Assembly: GCA_948474755.1 (NCBI GenBank)
Contig: CAOLHI010000646.1
Coordinates: 372,001-436,000, forward strand
Direction of reading: 5' to 3'
Length of the DNA stretch: 64,000 bases
Origin: Ctenosaura bakeri
Taxonomy: Eukaryota > Chordata > Lepidosauria > Squamata > Iguanidae
In this document: positions 24,901 to 37,294 of the stretch, in pieces
Layout of the letters: the number at the start of each line of letters is the position of its first letter
Numbering within the stretch: position 1 is the first letter of the stretch
Notes under the pieces: generated by a model
Seen by the model: the letters and a program-made list of their open reading frames with translations, nothing else
What the model was told of the DNA's origin: nothing
Database searches by the model: none
Position numbers and translations under genes: made by a program

Positions 24901-25997
24901 TATATAAATTAAACTGATCAGTGCCAATGTCAGGTAATTTGCTTCAGTTGATCTTTGAAGAATTTACCAAAACTTCCCTCATTTTGGAAGACAAAAAAAA
25001 AAAAAAAATGAAATTCAATTCAACACAATGAAATTCAAATGCAGGAAAAAGCCAAACTGTCAGATTTTTCCATCTCTGGAAGAGCAGCGTTTGAATAATC
25101 TGAACAAACTGGCAGCCCACAATTGAAATAAACAATCTCTTTATTATGTAATCTTTTGCTTTCATAGTTGTGAAATGACACCGTTGACACATATCTAAAG
25201 GATAAGGAAGTAAAACCTTTGGCACTTTCATACAATTTATGAGAGCAAGATGGCATTGTCTCATTGATTATTCATGATGAATATCAGCTATATTTTACCT
25301 ACGAGAGAAAAGCAGTCCTATGAACAAATCAAGTCTTTAGAATTTCTCAGGCTGCCATTTTATTAAAATAACCAGTATCAGAGCAAATACTCCTATTTGA
25401 TTGTACTCAGTAAATATATCTATAGTTGGACAAGATGACGTTTATGGACTTGAAAAGGCAAGGTTATTTACTTCGCCCTTCCCAATTTATAGTGCCAATA
25501 GGACACTAAAGAATTCAATACTTTCAATGCCTTTCTGGGGAATGGGACCAGATTTCATTATAGGAAGAATAAAAAATAGAATTAAGGTGTTGTGGAATCA
25601 TTTCCCGAGAAGAGCCACACAAACACACACCACATTGCTCCATGGCCTTTATTCTTTCAAGTTCAAAGTTCCATAATTGTTGTTAGCCTATTTTGGCTCT
25701 TATGAAAATGACAATGTTTGTGGATTATATGGCAATGGACATTCTCGAATAAACCTATAACAGTTTTTGAAGCCAAATTTTCTGCCTTACAACAGCCTTC
25801 AGATTTTTAAAAGAAACAGAACAGTTCTATAAAAGTCAGGTCTCACACAAAAGACAACTGAATTAAACTGCTTCAAACTAAAGTTATGGGAAAACTGAAA
25901 ATGAGATAATCCCATTTCAGGGATAAATTCTTCAGAAAGACATAATATAGTTTTTGGGATCCCTGCTATAATAATCACATTCACTATAAACAGGCAT
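21991..25997. other. Non-coding, nothing recognised
   Basis: About 4 kb without a gene or a repeat I can name. There is a short (GTT)n run near 22818-22830 and several A/T homopolymers. The 148-residue open frame starting at 21924 begins inside the antisense LINE fragment and is not a gene. Confidence 0.45.
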
Positions 25998-26160
25998 TGA
26001 TCCTGTTGTTGTTCAGTATCCATTTGACTTGCATTTATAGTGACTCTATAAATATACTGCAAGAGACCAAGTGATCAACAAAGTTGCTCAGGCCTTACAA
26101 ACTGGGGGGTTTGGCTTCCTTGTTTGAGTAAACTGAGTTGTTTGAGTAAATTGAGTTACA
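25998..26160 (-). mobile_element. RTE/BovB-like LINE tail, antisense
   Basis: Shares GCTCAGGCCTTACAAACT and TTTGGCTTCCTTG with 21785-21990, in the same orientation. It probably belongs to the same element as the reverse transcriptase fragment at 26330-26790, which is also antisense, with a gap between. Confidence 0.55.
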
Positions 26161-26329
26161 TTGTCTCATGTTAACTCGAAAGAACAGTCACTCTAGTTTA
26201 GTAATTTTGGTTAATGAATTATTTTCTTCCTGTCAGCTTTCTTCACTATTCAGTTTTCACAATCATGTGTAGAAATCAGAAATACCTTTTATATACAAGG
26301 TATATAAAAAATTATTTATCTCATTGTCT

Positions 26330-26790
26330 AATTTTAAGTTACCTAAACAATCTATGGCAATTGTTTTTGTTTTCTTAACATTCAATTGTGTCTCCATATT
26401 TGCACTTCCTTCCTTAAATTTTATCAGTAGTCATTCCAAGTTGCTGTTATTTTCTGTAAGTAACATGGTGTCATCTTCATATCTTAAACTATTTATACCT
26501 TCCTCATTCAAGTGTAATCCCACTTTCCATGCACATTCCACATATAAGTTGAACAAATAGATGGATCCAATGTAACCTTTTCAAACACATTTGCCAGTTA
26601 GAAACCATTCTGTTTCTCTATATTTTGTCCTGACAGTGAGTGGTCTTTGGTCCAGAGTACAGGGTATGTATTAGATGATTAAATTCTTTTAGAGAAATTC
26701 ATAGTTTTTCATGATCTATAGAATCACAGACTTTCTATAATCTGTAAATCACTGCTGATTTTCTTCTGAAATTATTTGGTGAGTTAAGGA
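26330..26790 (-). mobile_element. RTE/BovB-like reverse transcriptase remnant
   Basis: Reading the minus strand with frame changes gives the order of the RT palm. First comes an AFD-like segment ending CIDHEKLW. Then comes a TVRTKYRETEWF segment, then the SICLFNLYVE block. Finally NSLRYEDDTMLL holds the catalytic motif, YADD in intact elements and YEDD here (plus-strand positions 26470-26481). Conserved residues in the correct order make an RTE-clade assignment, close to vertebrate BovB, reasonable. Stops and frame changes make it non-functional. Confidence 0.75.
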
Positions 26791-26799
26791 ACTAGGCAG

Positions 26800-29700
26800 C
26801 AGCAGCAGCAAAGGGGGTGACCCACTGTGGAAGAATCAGTCAGAGGCAATGGAAGTGGGACTTTAGTGGTTGACACTTTTAATCTGGGTCTTCAAGCCAA
26901 AGGCTTTCAAAATTGGGAGATCCTACCAGTAGAATTGCTACCATCAGCCTAGAGTAGTGCCACCTGGGAGTGCACAGTATCCTTCTATGGTGGAACACTT
27001 GTAATTCTGAAAGTGTGAGTCCACCTGATTTGTTGTTGCACAAAATGAGTTGTTGAAGAATTGGTGGATAATCCATCCACCACAGTGACTGTGTTGCACT
27101 GAAACCAGTCACACAGTGTATGCACAACTTCTTCACCTACATAGGGTAAGATCTGACCAATCCCATTGCCTCTGGGACTTGTCTTAAGTACTGCATTATA
27201 TTTATATAAATATAAAAGATATAGCTTTTAAAAACAATTAAAATGTACACATATTTTTAAAGATTTTTCTTAAGGAAACCTTCATAGTAAATGTGATGAA
27301 ATGTACTTTCCACTCAACCCATATGAAGGGGAAATGAAACAGACTTAAGATCATTCCAGTCTTTGTTAGTACTGGCCATTTAGTATGGGAAATTGCTTTA
27401 AATTTCTAAAAGAAAAGACAAGCAAAAAAAAGTGTGTGTGTGTGTGTTGTGGGGAGACATTAGGCACTGTATCTGCATATTTTGCTATCTTAATCATACT
27501 GTTCTTCTCTTTCAGAAAGAAACCAATGTCCTCCATTCTTTCTTAAGATTAAAGTTTAAAATATAGCCTTTTTTTCATGCTATTGGTAGAGGTGGTGAGG
27601 AGGTAGACAACTTGCACATTAAAAACAGGTCATGATGTTTCAAAATACATTATTTTAACTGTGATTGTGAAACTTCAGAGAGCGAAAGTACTGGATGTAA
27701 GGGTAGGGAGCATTAAGTTAAACACTGAATTAATGCAACTTAAGATGCTAGAACTATTCAAGACTCACTGCTACCCAGCAGGACTCTTTAAGCATATCAT
27801 GCATTCTTTCAAGAGAATTGTAAACAAGTGTGAAGCATTCTGTCACAGCAGGGTTGCCCTATGCATGTAACAGCTGCCAGTCAAAAAGACTTTGCTCAGC
27901 GGCTCTCCTGTCACTCGATATGAAATTCAGCACTCTTTCTGACATAAAACTTCAGAGTGCTTAACAAAGAACAGATAAAATGAACACGAAGTAAGTAATG
28001 TGACAGGCTTACAAAAACAGGTAGAATATCAAAAGATCCATTTTCAGAAGGAAAGATCTTACAATAAATCTGACCTCTATTGATCACCAGATAAACCTCA
28101 TCTGTTGCATTTGTGAGTCTTTGTATTTCTTCTTCTTTCCAAAAAAAAGCTTTTACCAAAAAAAAAAAAAAAAAGCTTTTAAATAACAGATGTCTTGCGA
28201 AATAAGAATGCCTTTAAATTTTATTCTTCAGTAGTGCTGCTGTGATTGATCTTGACAAGTCCTGTGCTCTAACAGCTTTGTGGTAGCTACCAATTCAACA
28301 GATGTTGATTTGGTCACCACTGCAGCTCAAATCTGGCAGAGGCTATAGTGGCAAAAGGTGGAACTTCTGAATTCATATCACACTGGGGGTGACTTGTGAA
28401 TTCTTGCTGTTGGGTGATGAATCTGCTCTGGCTGTTTGTCTGAACCCTAAAGGAGCCATCCAAGGTGTTTAAATCTCATCTTCAAAATGAGTTTAGTATC
28501 TTTGATTGCGGCTTTGAATTTCAGGCTGAAACCTGGAGTACTGTTACTACCAACACTGAAATGGAAGCTACCAGCTACCACTGCCTCATGGAATAAAGTT
28601 TGTTTTCTTTTCTCTTTCGTCAGGTCAAAAGTACTCATAAGAAACTTCTGGGGAAATGGGGAGAGGTGCAGAGAAAGAGAGCACAACAGCAAAAATGGAG
28701 GCAGAATCTGTTGTGCTGTTTCATTGTTTGCAAGTAGGGCTTGATGGTCAAGGTTAAAGGGCATCAGTCATTGGCACTTCTGTGGCTGGCAGCCTGGAAT
28801 TACACTGCTTAATGATGTAGTATCATTCTGAACAGCATTTTATAGGGAAATGCTTTCTCCCACTGACAGCTGCCAATGAGGATTGCTCTTCCCTGTAGAC
28901 ATTCTGCTTGGAATTGTTTGTTATAATATAATTCAAGAGCATTATTTGAAAACAGAAAAAGAACCTGTCATGGAAGAGGAGAAAGTGCTGGTTAATCTTG
29001 CACTTCCCTCTCCAATTTCAAAATGGATCTTCGAAAACAAATGAAATACCCCAACTATTTCCACTGTCTCTGGAGCTATGAAAATATGAAAACAGAGGCG
29101 TTCTCACCTAGACCTAAAACAGAGAGCTTCTCATATCCATCACACCAAGAGACAGGACACTTTACTATCACACAGTAACGTTGCAGAAGTCACACAAAAC
29201 TAGACCTAGAAGGTAGGCACTTTACAAGGTTGTCACTTCAAGAGATTAAACTATATGTCAGAGTTTCAGCCACTTGTATTAAACTGTGTTTAATGGACAC
29301 ATACACACAAAACATTTGGGGCAAAAAGGATGGAATAAATTCATTCCATTTTACTACAATAACAGAATGTAAAAGATTGGAAGGATGCAATATATTTGCA
29401 CAATGTGATATACTGGAACAAAAAAGTTCCATGCTGTTTTGTGTTTGAAGTATGATGCAGAAAAGCTGGTGTGAATCTTCAGATGAAAAGCAACCTCTTC
29501 TCTTAAAATCTGGAGGAGAAGAACTACACATTAATTCAACTCTGTCTAGAAAAGACCAAGCAGAGCTACTGATGTCATGAGCGGCAGGGATGGAAATACA
29601 TGGAGCACAATTAGTTCACTATAGAGCAGCCAATCTATATATTCAGAAATTCTCCCCTTCATCCAAAATGTCTGAAGGAGATGGCATCTCAGTGCCAAAC

Positions 29701-30608
29701 ACGCCAGATTGTTCTAACTACAATGTTGTGTGGATAAATGTAAAAAGTAAAAAAATCTAAAAAAAGTAGAAAAGCTCTTGTGGTCTCATCCAACAGGAAG
29801 AAAATATTTAAAAATGTTCCCTCTCACATGCAAGAACAATGAAACTGAAGATTTACATCTCTAAGCACTGAAGCTTAGAGGTAGGTAATATAATCTCACC
29901 ACTCCCCAGTTGTAGAAGTTCTGACCAAGGGGACAATGTTGCCTCTCCTGTTGTGAGAAACCCTTACCATTTTTCTTCAGGCAATCTTTCAATAACTGAT
30001 AAATTCATGAGGAAGAGCTTCTGACTGACTGGGTGCTTTATTTTCTCTAATTATGCACTTTAAACTGTGTTCTTAATTAGATTCTTGTTTAATACTTAAC
30101 ATTTTTGTGTCTGTTCAGGATTTTTCAAGTCACTCTCTCAATGAGTCCCATTGAATCCTATTTTTGAGAAAAAAAAAAGTGGGATATAAATTCAAATAAT
30201 ACTAGGGTGAGGTTGTATCATCAGCTTCCTAACTTGTAGGACATTGATTTATGTAATTTATAAATGTGATCCTCTGTCACCTTGGTACCCAGTGTTTTGC
30301 AAAATAAAATATCATCATTAATTTTTATCATAAATCAAAACAGCAATACAACGACCGTAAATAAAGATTTGTGAGAGATTATAAAGCTGAAGAGTGATAA
30401 AACATTGTATAGCATTAAGAGACTAATGGAACAATACCGTCTTTTCTGTGTGGCAAAGAAGGAAGGGGCCAGTCTCATCCCTCTTGGGAATGTTTTCTAC
30501 ACTTTGGGTGTAACAGCTTCCCAAAAATTGCATTACTGCAGTCATATGTTATGATAGGTAATAAACTGTAGATACTGAAGCACATATAAGTTTTGCTCTA
30601 TGAATTTG
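26800..30608. other. Non-coding, nothing recognised
   Basis: No supported gene. There is a (GT)n run near 27431-27448 and an A-run with an AAGCTTTTA motif on both sides at 28147-28182. Open frames up to 105 residues on both strands near 28450-28760 overlap each other and show no domain. Confidence 0.4.
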
Positions 30609-30619
30609 TACTGGCATAA

Positions 30620-30842
30620 TGAAAAGCCAGCATCGTTCAAGTACTGGACTATGACTCTGGAGACCAGGCTTCAAATCCCCACTTGGCCATGGAAAACCAC
30701 TGGGTGCCTTAAACAGGTCACAGCCTCAAAGAAAACCCAGGGGAAAACCCCCTCTGAACAAATCTTACCAAGAAAATCCCACAATATGTTTGTCTTTGGG
30801 TCACCATCAGTCGCAAGTGACTTGAAGGCAAACAACAACTGG
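30620..30842 (+). repeat. CORE/MIR-type squamate SINE
   Basis: The head reads GACTATGACTCTGGAGACCA then GGCTTCAAATCCCCACTTGG (B-box region). The core reads CCATGGAAAACCACTGGGTG and CTTACCAAGAAAATCCCA. The tail reads GTCGCAAGTGACTTGAAGGC followed by AAACAACAAC. All parts are in the order of the family, and this is one of the best copies in the window. Confidence 0.85.
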
Positions 30843-31062
30843 CATAATAAAAGGATGAGGAAATTGTCTCCTATGTTTTACTGAAAGTATTTATAATTAA
30901 TAGTGAATAGCATTGGGCTTGTAGCTTTACATGATTGCTGGGTTGTGCCAAATACCTCTTTTCTATTACCTTCTGTGGTATTTGGTATATTTTATATCTT
31001 ATTTCTACTGTCCTGTCATGTTTTAAGCATTCAACAAACATAGTAGTCAAACAAGTTGGCAC

Positions 31063-31170
31063 TCCATATGTTTTGGACTAGAGTTTCAATATTCCTTTAT
31101 TATTGGCCATGTTGAGTGGGTTGACGGAAGTTGCAAGCCAATACATCTTTAAGGCCAAAGGTTAACCAAC
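31063..31170. repeat. Decayed palindromic repeat
   Basis: The left part ATATGTTTTGGACTAGAGTT and the right part TACATCTTTAAGGCCAAAGG are what remains of the palindromic element seen also at 17716-17850. A central TTGGCCATGTTGAGTGGGTT also matches the family pattern. Confidence 0.55.
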
Positions 31171-31579
31171 CATGATACAATGCTAGCCCCAGAAGAGAAA
31201 GCTAAGCTTTCAGTGTTATTTTACTAAGATTAAAGATCATTAGCTATAAGCACTAGACATCGTGCTTCATGCAACTGTGAATTTCCTGAAATTAAAGGAA
31301 ATCCTACATTAATATTGGAATTTTTTTACTTGTGAATCAACATGAACATAAGTATGATAGAAGAAATGCTGGAAGGAGGGTGATCTCTGTCGTTCATTGA
31401 TATTTTCACATAAGATACCAGAATTTAAAAAGTTATTTTTGTTTGTGTGTTGTATGTCTTTTAAGACAACCTTTTAGATAACATCTGGATTCTACAAGTT
31501 GCTGGCCTATGGTAGAAAACACTCTCCTCCTGTCTACCTCTTCCTTATTTCAACACTCACAGCAGATAAAGAGACAGAG

Positions 31580-31778
31580 GTCATTTCTGCATTACACTAT
31601 TATAGTGCTATTATTCCACATTCACCATCCTGTGGAATTCTGGTGCTTGTAGTTTACTGAGGTCAAAAAGCTCTCTGGCTGAGAATTCTAATGCCCCTCC
31701 TTAAACTGCAAAGCCCAGAATTCCATAGTATCTTGAAAGTGGAATAATAGCACTATAACAGTGTAGTGTGGAAATGGC
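31580..31778. mobile_element. Foldback MITE, copy B, 5-bp target duplication
   Basis: A 199-bp palindromic element with ends GTCATTTCTGCATTACAC and, reversed, GCCATTTCCACACTACAC. The sub-terminal words TATAGTGCTATTATTCCA and TGGAATAATAGCACTATA are complementary. The flanks are the exact direct repeat CAGAG (31575-31579 and 31779-31783). Same family as 4990-5167 and 46785-46980, and non-coding. Confidence 0.9.
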
Positions 31779-31789
31779 CAGAGACAGAA

Positions 31790-32955
31790 ACCATGAGCAA
31801 GTACTTGGATCATGATCTATGAGAAAAGCAACTAAAATTTGCAGCTACCTTGCAAATGGAATAAAGATATCCCTTGTTAAGTTGCGACTGTAAAGTAAAA
31901 TAGTTATACCATAGTGACTGGGAAATCAATGGCAAGTAACATGTTGGGCTTGGTTTCATTATTTTCCAGCTGAACTGCTTGCTTGAAATGTTACCAAGTA
32001 AGGCATTTATCCTTATGGTGTCCAAGGGACACTGATTAAAACAGGGGGTGAAGGGCAGAGATAAACGCTGAGGTTTGATCAAGTATCCAGATTAATTCCT
32101 AACTGGGGTAATGAGGAATATGCATAGAGGTAAGAGCTTTCACAAGGTTGACAGAATCTCCCTTAGAAACAAATCAATGGCTCACATTCATGACCCTGCC
32201 AATCCTGCTTTGAGTTACTATAGCATGAAAACGAGATTGTTTTCTGATGCAGAATTCTACAAGGCATTTTTTTTAAAGAAATGTGTGATCTTTTCCCACC
32301 AGCAATCAGGGTGGGAGAGTTATGCTGGAAGAATTACACTGCTGTTTTATGCTACTCAACATTGCTGTACTTCATGCTACTGGTAGCTACTCATTCCCAG
32401 AGCTTTGATGTAACTAGTAATTATACTTGAAAACAAGCTTATTTTTATGGTATACACCTACCCAAGGTAGGACTGGGGGTCATGTATGTAAGTTATTAAT
32501 TTCTCTCTAAGACAGATTCTATCAACCTTGTGAAAACTATTGCTTCCATGCATGTTCCTCATTTATCTCAGTTAGCAATTAATCTGGATACTTGATGAAA
32601 CCCTAGCATTTATTTCTGTATTTTGTCACCTGTTTTAATCAGTGTCCCTTGAACATCATGAGGCATAAACACCTTTTGTTGTGCCATTTCTCACAGTTGG
32701 AATATAATGAAAGAAAGCCTTGAAGATAATTCTCCAGTTGTGTCTATTATTTTTGTCATATGGGACTTAGTGTTGATTATAACATCAAAAAGGCAAACTT
32801 CATAAGGAGGTCATGTTTTCCCAAATGACATTCTCCCATGGAAAAAAGTCACTCAGTGACAAAGATTAGAACTTCTTATCCTTATTTTTTTAAGAAGGGG
32901 TTTTGTTTTCTTTTTCCCCTGTATGTCATTTTTAAAATATTGTCACAATTAATTT
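31790..32955. other. Non-coding, nothing recognised
   Basis: No gene or named repeat that I can support. Confidence 0.4.
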
Positions 32956-32959
32956 TTGT

Positions 32960-33125
32960 GGATTTTGAATTTGGGAGACCAGGGTTCAAATCCTTGCTAG
33001 CCTATGGAAACCTACTGGGTTAAATTGAGCAAGTTATGCTCTCTCAGCCTCAGAAGAAACCAAATGCAGACCCAGGCACTTCTGGGTGAAATCATGGCAG
33101 GTTAAAAGCACTTCACAGAAAGCTC
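32960..33125 (+). repeat. CORE/MIR-type squamate SINE, degraded
   Basis: Contains TTGGGAGACCAGGGTTCAAA, CCTATGGAAACCTACTGGGT and TATGCTCTCTCAGCCTCAGA in the order of the SINE. The tail is diverged, and the next insertion begins just downstream. Confidence 0.65.
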
Positions 33126-33168
33126 TATGTAGTGGAAAGCTGCAGCAACAATGATCACTGTCTCAGAG

Positions 33169-33940
33169 GCCATTTCTGCACCAGAATGGAGGAGCATTTC
33201 ACCGTGTGTTGTGAGCGGTGTTTTTTAACCCAACTTACTCCAATTTTACCGGAGTGTTATTTGCACACTCTCCAGTTTCTGTTGATGTAAAGCAGTGAAA
33301 ATCGTTTGCTGTTTCCACTCTATCAATTCTCATGAAACTCCCATCCTTCTCCCACTCCCTCCATTGCTTCACATTGCCACCTCTGATTGGTCAATTTTTC
33401 TTAAAAAACCCCATTGCTACGTATCAGTGGGGGTACTTTAGTTTGTTCTTACAGAAGACAATCCCCCACCTCTGGATTGCTAGTAAAATTACTGTGTCGT
33501 GAAATGATGCATGTCTAAAAAGTGTGTGACCAACATGAAAAGTTTGGAAAGCTCTGGTCTAGATAGCCAGAAATGGAAAAGCAACTATCCTGAGAATCCC
33601 CATGTATTTCATTGTATTCCAGCGCCCACCCTGCATTTGAGGGGCAGAGACAAGAGCAGACAGAAGTGACACCAGGGAAAGGTGGGAATGCCCACAGAGA
33701 ACCACCTCTGCGTGTACACCTTCCGCATGTTGTCAGAAATGCAGCCAAACCAGTTTTTGTGCTTTACACAGGAGTTTTTCTGGTTTTACAATACATCGGT
33801 TTTACGTTGATAGTAATCGTGCTAAGAGCTCAAGCCGTGCAAATCCACAGAGGAAACATCAATACTAACCGGTTTAACATGCAGACATAACAGCAAGAAT
33901 ACGATGCCAGTGCAATGTATTGCCCTTGTGTGGAAAAGGC
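33169..33940. mobile_element. 772-bp non-autonomous relative of the foldback MITE
   Basis: The termini read GCCATTTCTGCACCAG and, inward from the right, GCCTTTTCCACACAAG. They are inverted repeats of each other and match the ends of the 178-199 bp MITE copies. Unlike those copies the interior is not palindromic and retains several CpG sites, which suggests a younger insertion. No transposase-like frame is present. The flanking 5-mers are CAGAG and CAGTT, so a target duplication is only partly supported. It may be a deletion derivative of the autonomous parent. Confidence 0.6.
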
Positions 33941-34707
33941 CAGTTAAGTTCTAGCTAGGGATTCTGTCCCTGGAGAAGGAGATGGCTTGGAGATTGCCCA
34001 CAACTGGTCCAGGAATCTCACTAAGCTTGCAGGGACAGTAGAAGTTGATTGGGAGTTAAGTGAGGAGTGATGTAGGGGGCTTCAGAAATATTCTATCAAG
34101 CCCATGTCACTCATGAAAACCTATAAAAGAACATTAAAGCTACAAAAATTTCACTTTATAACATCTGGAACTTTTGGAATTCTAATAAAAAAGGATGTTC
34201 AGTTCAGTGATTTAGTGATGACATTTATGGTGTCATGAGATTCCTGCTTTCTTTATTAGTATGAGTAATTTTAAGGATTAATTTAAAGAACTTTAAGATC
34301 ACATTTTGAAAACAGAAAGTTTAACGGGAATGTGAACTAGTAATTTTAAATGGAAAAGGATATAGAAATTCTACAATGTAAAAAAATTACTTTTTTAGTT
34401 GGAAAACTGATTATTCTTTCAGCTACTCTGTAAGCAAAATAGATTAGGTAAAGAGGTCATTTTGTTTCGGAAACTGAGCAAGTTTTGTCTAGGAGATGTA
34501 TCCCATTGAAAGCAATCTCAATAGCTAAAGAAATTGAATAGCCAGGTTGTGTCATTCAGCAATGTAGCAGAGAAGTCTCTGTAGAGACAAAAGCATTAAC
34601 CCTATAAATGCCAGGTTTTTCTTTAAATAGAATAATGGTAATGATTCAACCCTGAGAACATAAATGTGATGAAGTCAACTGGCAAGAGATTCAGAAGGAA
34701 TTTGAAC
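33941..34707. other. Non-coding, nothing recognised
   Basis: Between the 772-bp element and the Sauria SINE I find no gene or repeat that I can support. Confidence 0.4.
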
Positions 34708-34717
34708 TGATGATTGA

Positions 34718-34944
34718 GCCCTGGTGGCACAGTGGTTAAATGCCAGTACTGCAAGCCACAAGGTTGTGAGTTCGATCCTGAAGGCCTCCAAGGTTGACTC
34801 AGCCTTCCATCCTTTCGCAGGTCAGTAAAATGAGTACCCAGCTTGTTGGGGGCATGTATAGAAATGTTTCGAAATACATGCTATTTGTAAGTTGTTCGCC
34901 GCCTCGATCCATATGGAGAGGCGGGATACAAATAAATAAATAAA
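34718..34944 (+). repeat. Sauria-type tRNA SINE
   Basis: A well-preserved SINE. The head GCCCTGGTGGCACAGTGGTT carries the A-box, and GGTTGTGAGTTCGATCC is the B-box. The body has GACTCAGCCTTCCATCC and GTAAAATGAGTACCCAGCTT. The 3' end is an (AAAT)n-like run. It is flanked by TGATGATTGA (34708-34717) and TGATAATTGA (34945-34954), a 10-bp target duplication with one change. This family is a hallmark of squamates and depends on BovB-type LINE machinery, which fits the RTE remnants nearby. Confidence 0.88.
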
Positions 34945-34954
34945 TGATAATTGA

Positions 34955-36185
34955 TTGTAAGAGCTTCACACTATTCAGAGATGATGTGATGGAAATTAAA
35001 GAATCAGATGAAGAGGAGATACTGTATTTAGAGAGAAAATTATGAATGGACCTATGCAGCAAGACCCAGATTATTTTGATTCAGAAGTAACCCAGGAGGA
35101 GCTAGAGGAGAACACTAGATTTATGGCAAATAATGGAGAGAAGAATTATATCAGAGTCATAAAAAAGAAAAGAGATCAGCATCAGTGGAGGGAGCACAGA
35201 AATGATATTGAGGATAGGCAGTTTTCAGTTAGACTGTTGCCAGGACTAAAATAGGAGGACTAAGATCTTTATGGTGTTTTTTGAAAGGATGCTTTATCCC
35301 CAGGTCTTATTGAATTTAATGAGTGATGCTCAGTTTATGCAATTGCAGAGGACTGGCAAAACACCGAAGACTAAATTTAAAATATGAATGGATAATGAAA
35401 TAATGAGTAGGTTTGAATATGAAATAAATTTCTAAAGAAATAATGATTAGATTTGTGGGTTGTAGATGTTGTCCTGTAGTTTGATCTTTAATGTGGTTTC
35501 ATTCTAAAGGAAGTTAATATAAAATAATGCTTTTGTCAGGGCATTTATGGAATTTAAGAAACTGCTTAAAATGTTATTAAGCTTGCTCCATATCTGGGTT
35601 GGAGGCATATTACCAAGAAAGAGAGGTATTTCTTTTTGGAAATAGTTATGGAAAATCTAAAGGAGAAAAAAAACACCTTTAAAATGAGTTGAATTTTGTA
35701 TTTTCAGTTACACAGTTGGAAAATAGTCATAGGGAGGGAGAATAGCTGGAAAAGCTGGGTTAATAAAGATGAATATTTGATTGATTGATTGATTGATTTG
35801 CATTATGATAGATGGTTGTCAGATTGTGAGGGGTTAATTTGTTTAATTTGTTTAGAGTAAGAGTAAAAGATTTTGTTAAAGCCTATTAGCGCTTAATCAT
35901 TTTCTGTAGAAAAAAATGAGAAGTTAAAAGTATGGATTTAGATATTCATAAGTATATGCCAGAGAAAGGATGATAACAAATTATTTTGATAGATGAAAGA
36001 GACATATTTTGATTATGTACTTTAACATTTGCAGAGGAAAAGACTGGAAGTCACTTTTACTTTTTATTCACTTTCTTTTTTATCTGATTTTTCTTTTTCT
36101 TTTTTTCTCTTTATTCACCTTTTTTTCTTCTTTATCTTCTTGCATTTTTTGAAAAATTACTGTATATGAAAAATCTTTAAAAAAT
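34955..36185. other. Non-coding, nothing recognised
   Basis: AT-rich, with a short (GATT)n run near 35777-35796. The open frame at 35042-35254 is acidic but short and unsupported. Confidence 0.4.
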
Positions 36186-36189
36186 TATA

Positions 36190-36365
36190 AAACCTGAAAT
36201 CCACTGGGTACCTTGGGCAAATCACACTCTCTCTCTCTGTCTCAGAGGAAGGCAAAGGCAAACTCCCTGTGAATAAATCTTGCCAAGAAAACTGTGACAG
36301 GTTTGCTTTAGGGTTGCCATAAGTCAGAAATAACTTGAAGGAACAGAGGCACCACCACAAGCAAC
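36190..36365 (+). repeat. CORE/MIR-type squamate SINE, 3' part
   Basis: Contains CCACTGGGTACCTTGGGCAA, CTCAGAGGAAGGCAAAGGCA, CTTGCCAAGAAAACTGTGAC and CATAAGTCAGAAATAACTTG in family order. The tRNA-like head is missing. Confidence 0.75.
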
Positions 36366-36780
36366 AAAAACGTTATTGTAAAAAACCGAGTAGGGGAAAA
36401 TGGTATATCAAAAAATGTCCAATTCACATTGAAAGTAAGTTCAGGTAAAAAGCCTTGGAAGACAGTACACCACGTTACAATCAGCAAGCTACTTTCATCA
36501 GAAGGGACTATGGCCACAAAATATATTTGTACAACATAAGGTTGAACTAGTATAAAGAAAGAAAGAAAAAGAAAGCATTTGATGTGGTGTCCCAAGTAAA
36601 ATAGTGTGATCTTATGTATATTAGTATCAATATTTTTTAGTGCTGGAAAGCTTAGAACATGTTATGGCACCCAATATACACCATGTTTGGGAAATGCCTG
36701 AAATGATTGGGAATGATATATTGGGGGCCAACTGAATGGTGAACAGGTTTTATAAGAAAATCCATCATCAAGAGTGATGT

Positions 36781-37289
36781 TGTCATCTCCCAGGCAGACA
36801 ACTAGAAACCAACAAGGTAGAGCTTACTCACAGCAACAAGAGCAGGAATGGTCCAAACAAAGTTCAAGTCAAGAAGCAAAAGTCTCTAAGCAAACAAATC
36901 TGCAAAGGCAAGTCCAAATCAGTGCCAGGCAAACAGAGATCCAAGAGAGCCAGGATTAAGGAGTACAAGACTCCAACCACTGGGAAGACCTGTTGTCAAC
37001 CCTGAGAGGGCCAGCTGTTTGTCTTTTATAGCTAATGATGTTGCCACAGGTGTTCCCTCATTAAAACTCATTTGCTACTTAAATGAGCTGAATGGCTGAG
37101 GCCTTCTTCCTGGCACTGTCTCTCCTACAAGGTAAGAATCTGTGCTGTTTCATCTTCTGATATTTGTTCTCCCTGTTCAGGCCCCTGCTATTGCTTGTTA
37201 TTTTCCACTGAGCAAGCTTCTAGGAAACGTCTGCCTCAGATTCAGAATCCTCATCCTCGCTGTCAGGGTGCCCAGGGCAGATCATAACA
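36781..37289 (-). mobile_element. Gypsy-like solo LTR, 5-bp target duplication
   Basis: A 509-bp LTR in minus orientation. On its own strand it starts TGTTATGATCTG and ends GGAGATGACA. It is flanked by GATGT on both sides (36776-36780 and 37290-37294). On the minus strand, AGCTATAAAAGACA is a good TATA box. The first part is coding-like: a short acidic run SEDEDSESEADV before a stop, a pattern also found at the start of the LTRs at 39793-40512, 45723-46347 and 55981-56517. No internal region is present, so it is a solo LTR left by recombination. Assignment to Gypsy is inference. Confidence 0.85.
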
Positions 37290-37294
37290 GATGT

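Noticed and set aside
34718..34790. tRNA gene
   Set aside because: The A and B boxes belong to the head of a Sauria SINE with target duplication. There is no complete cloverleaf.
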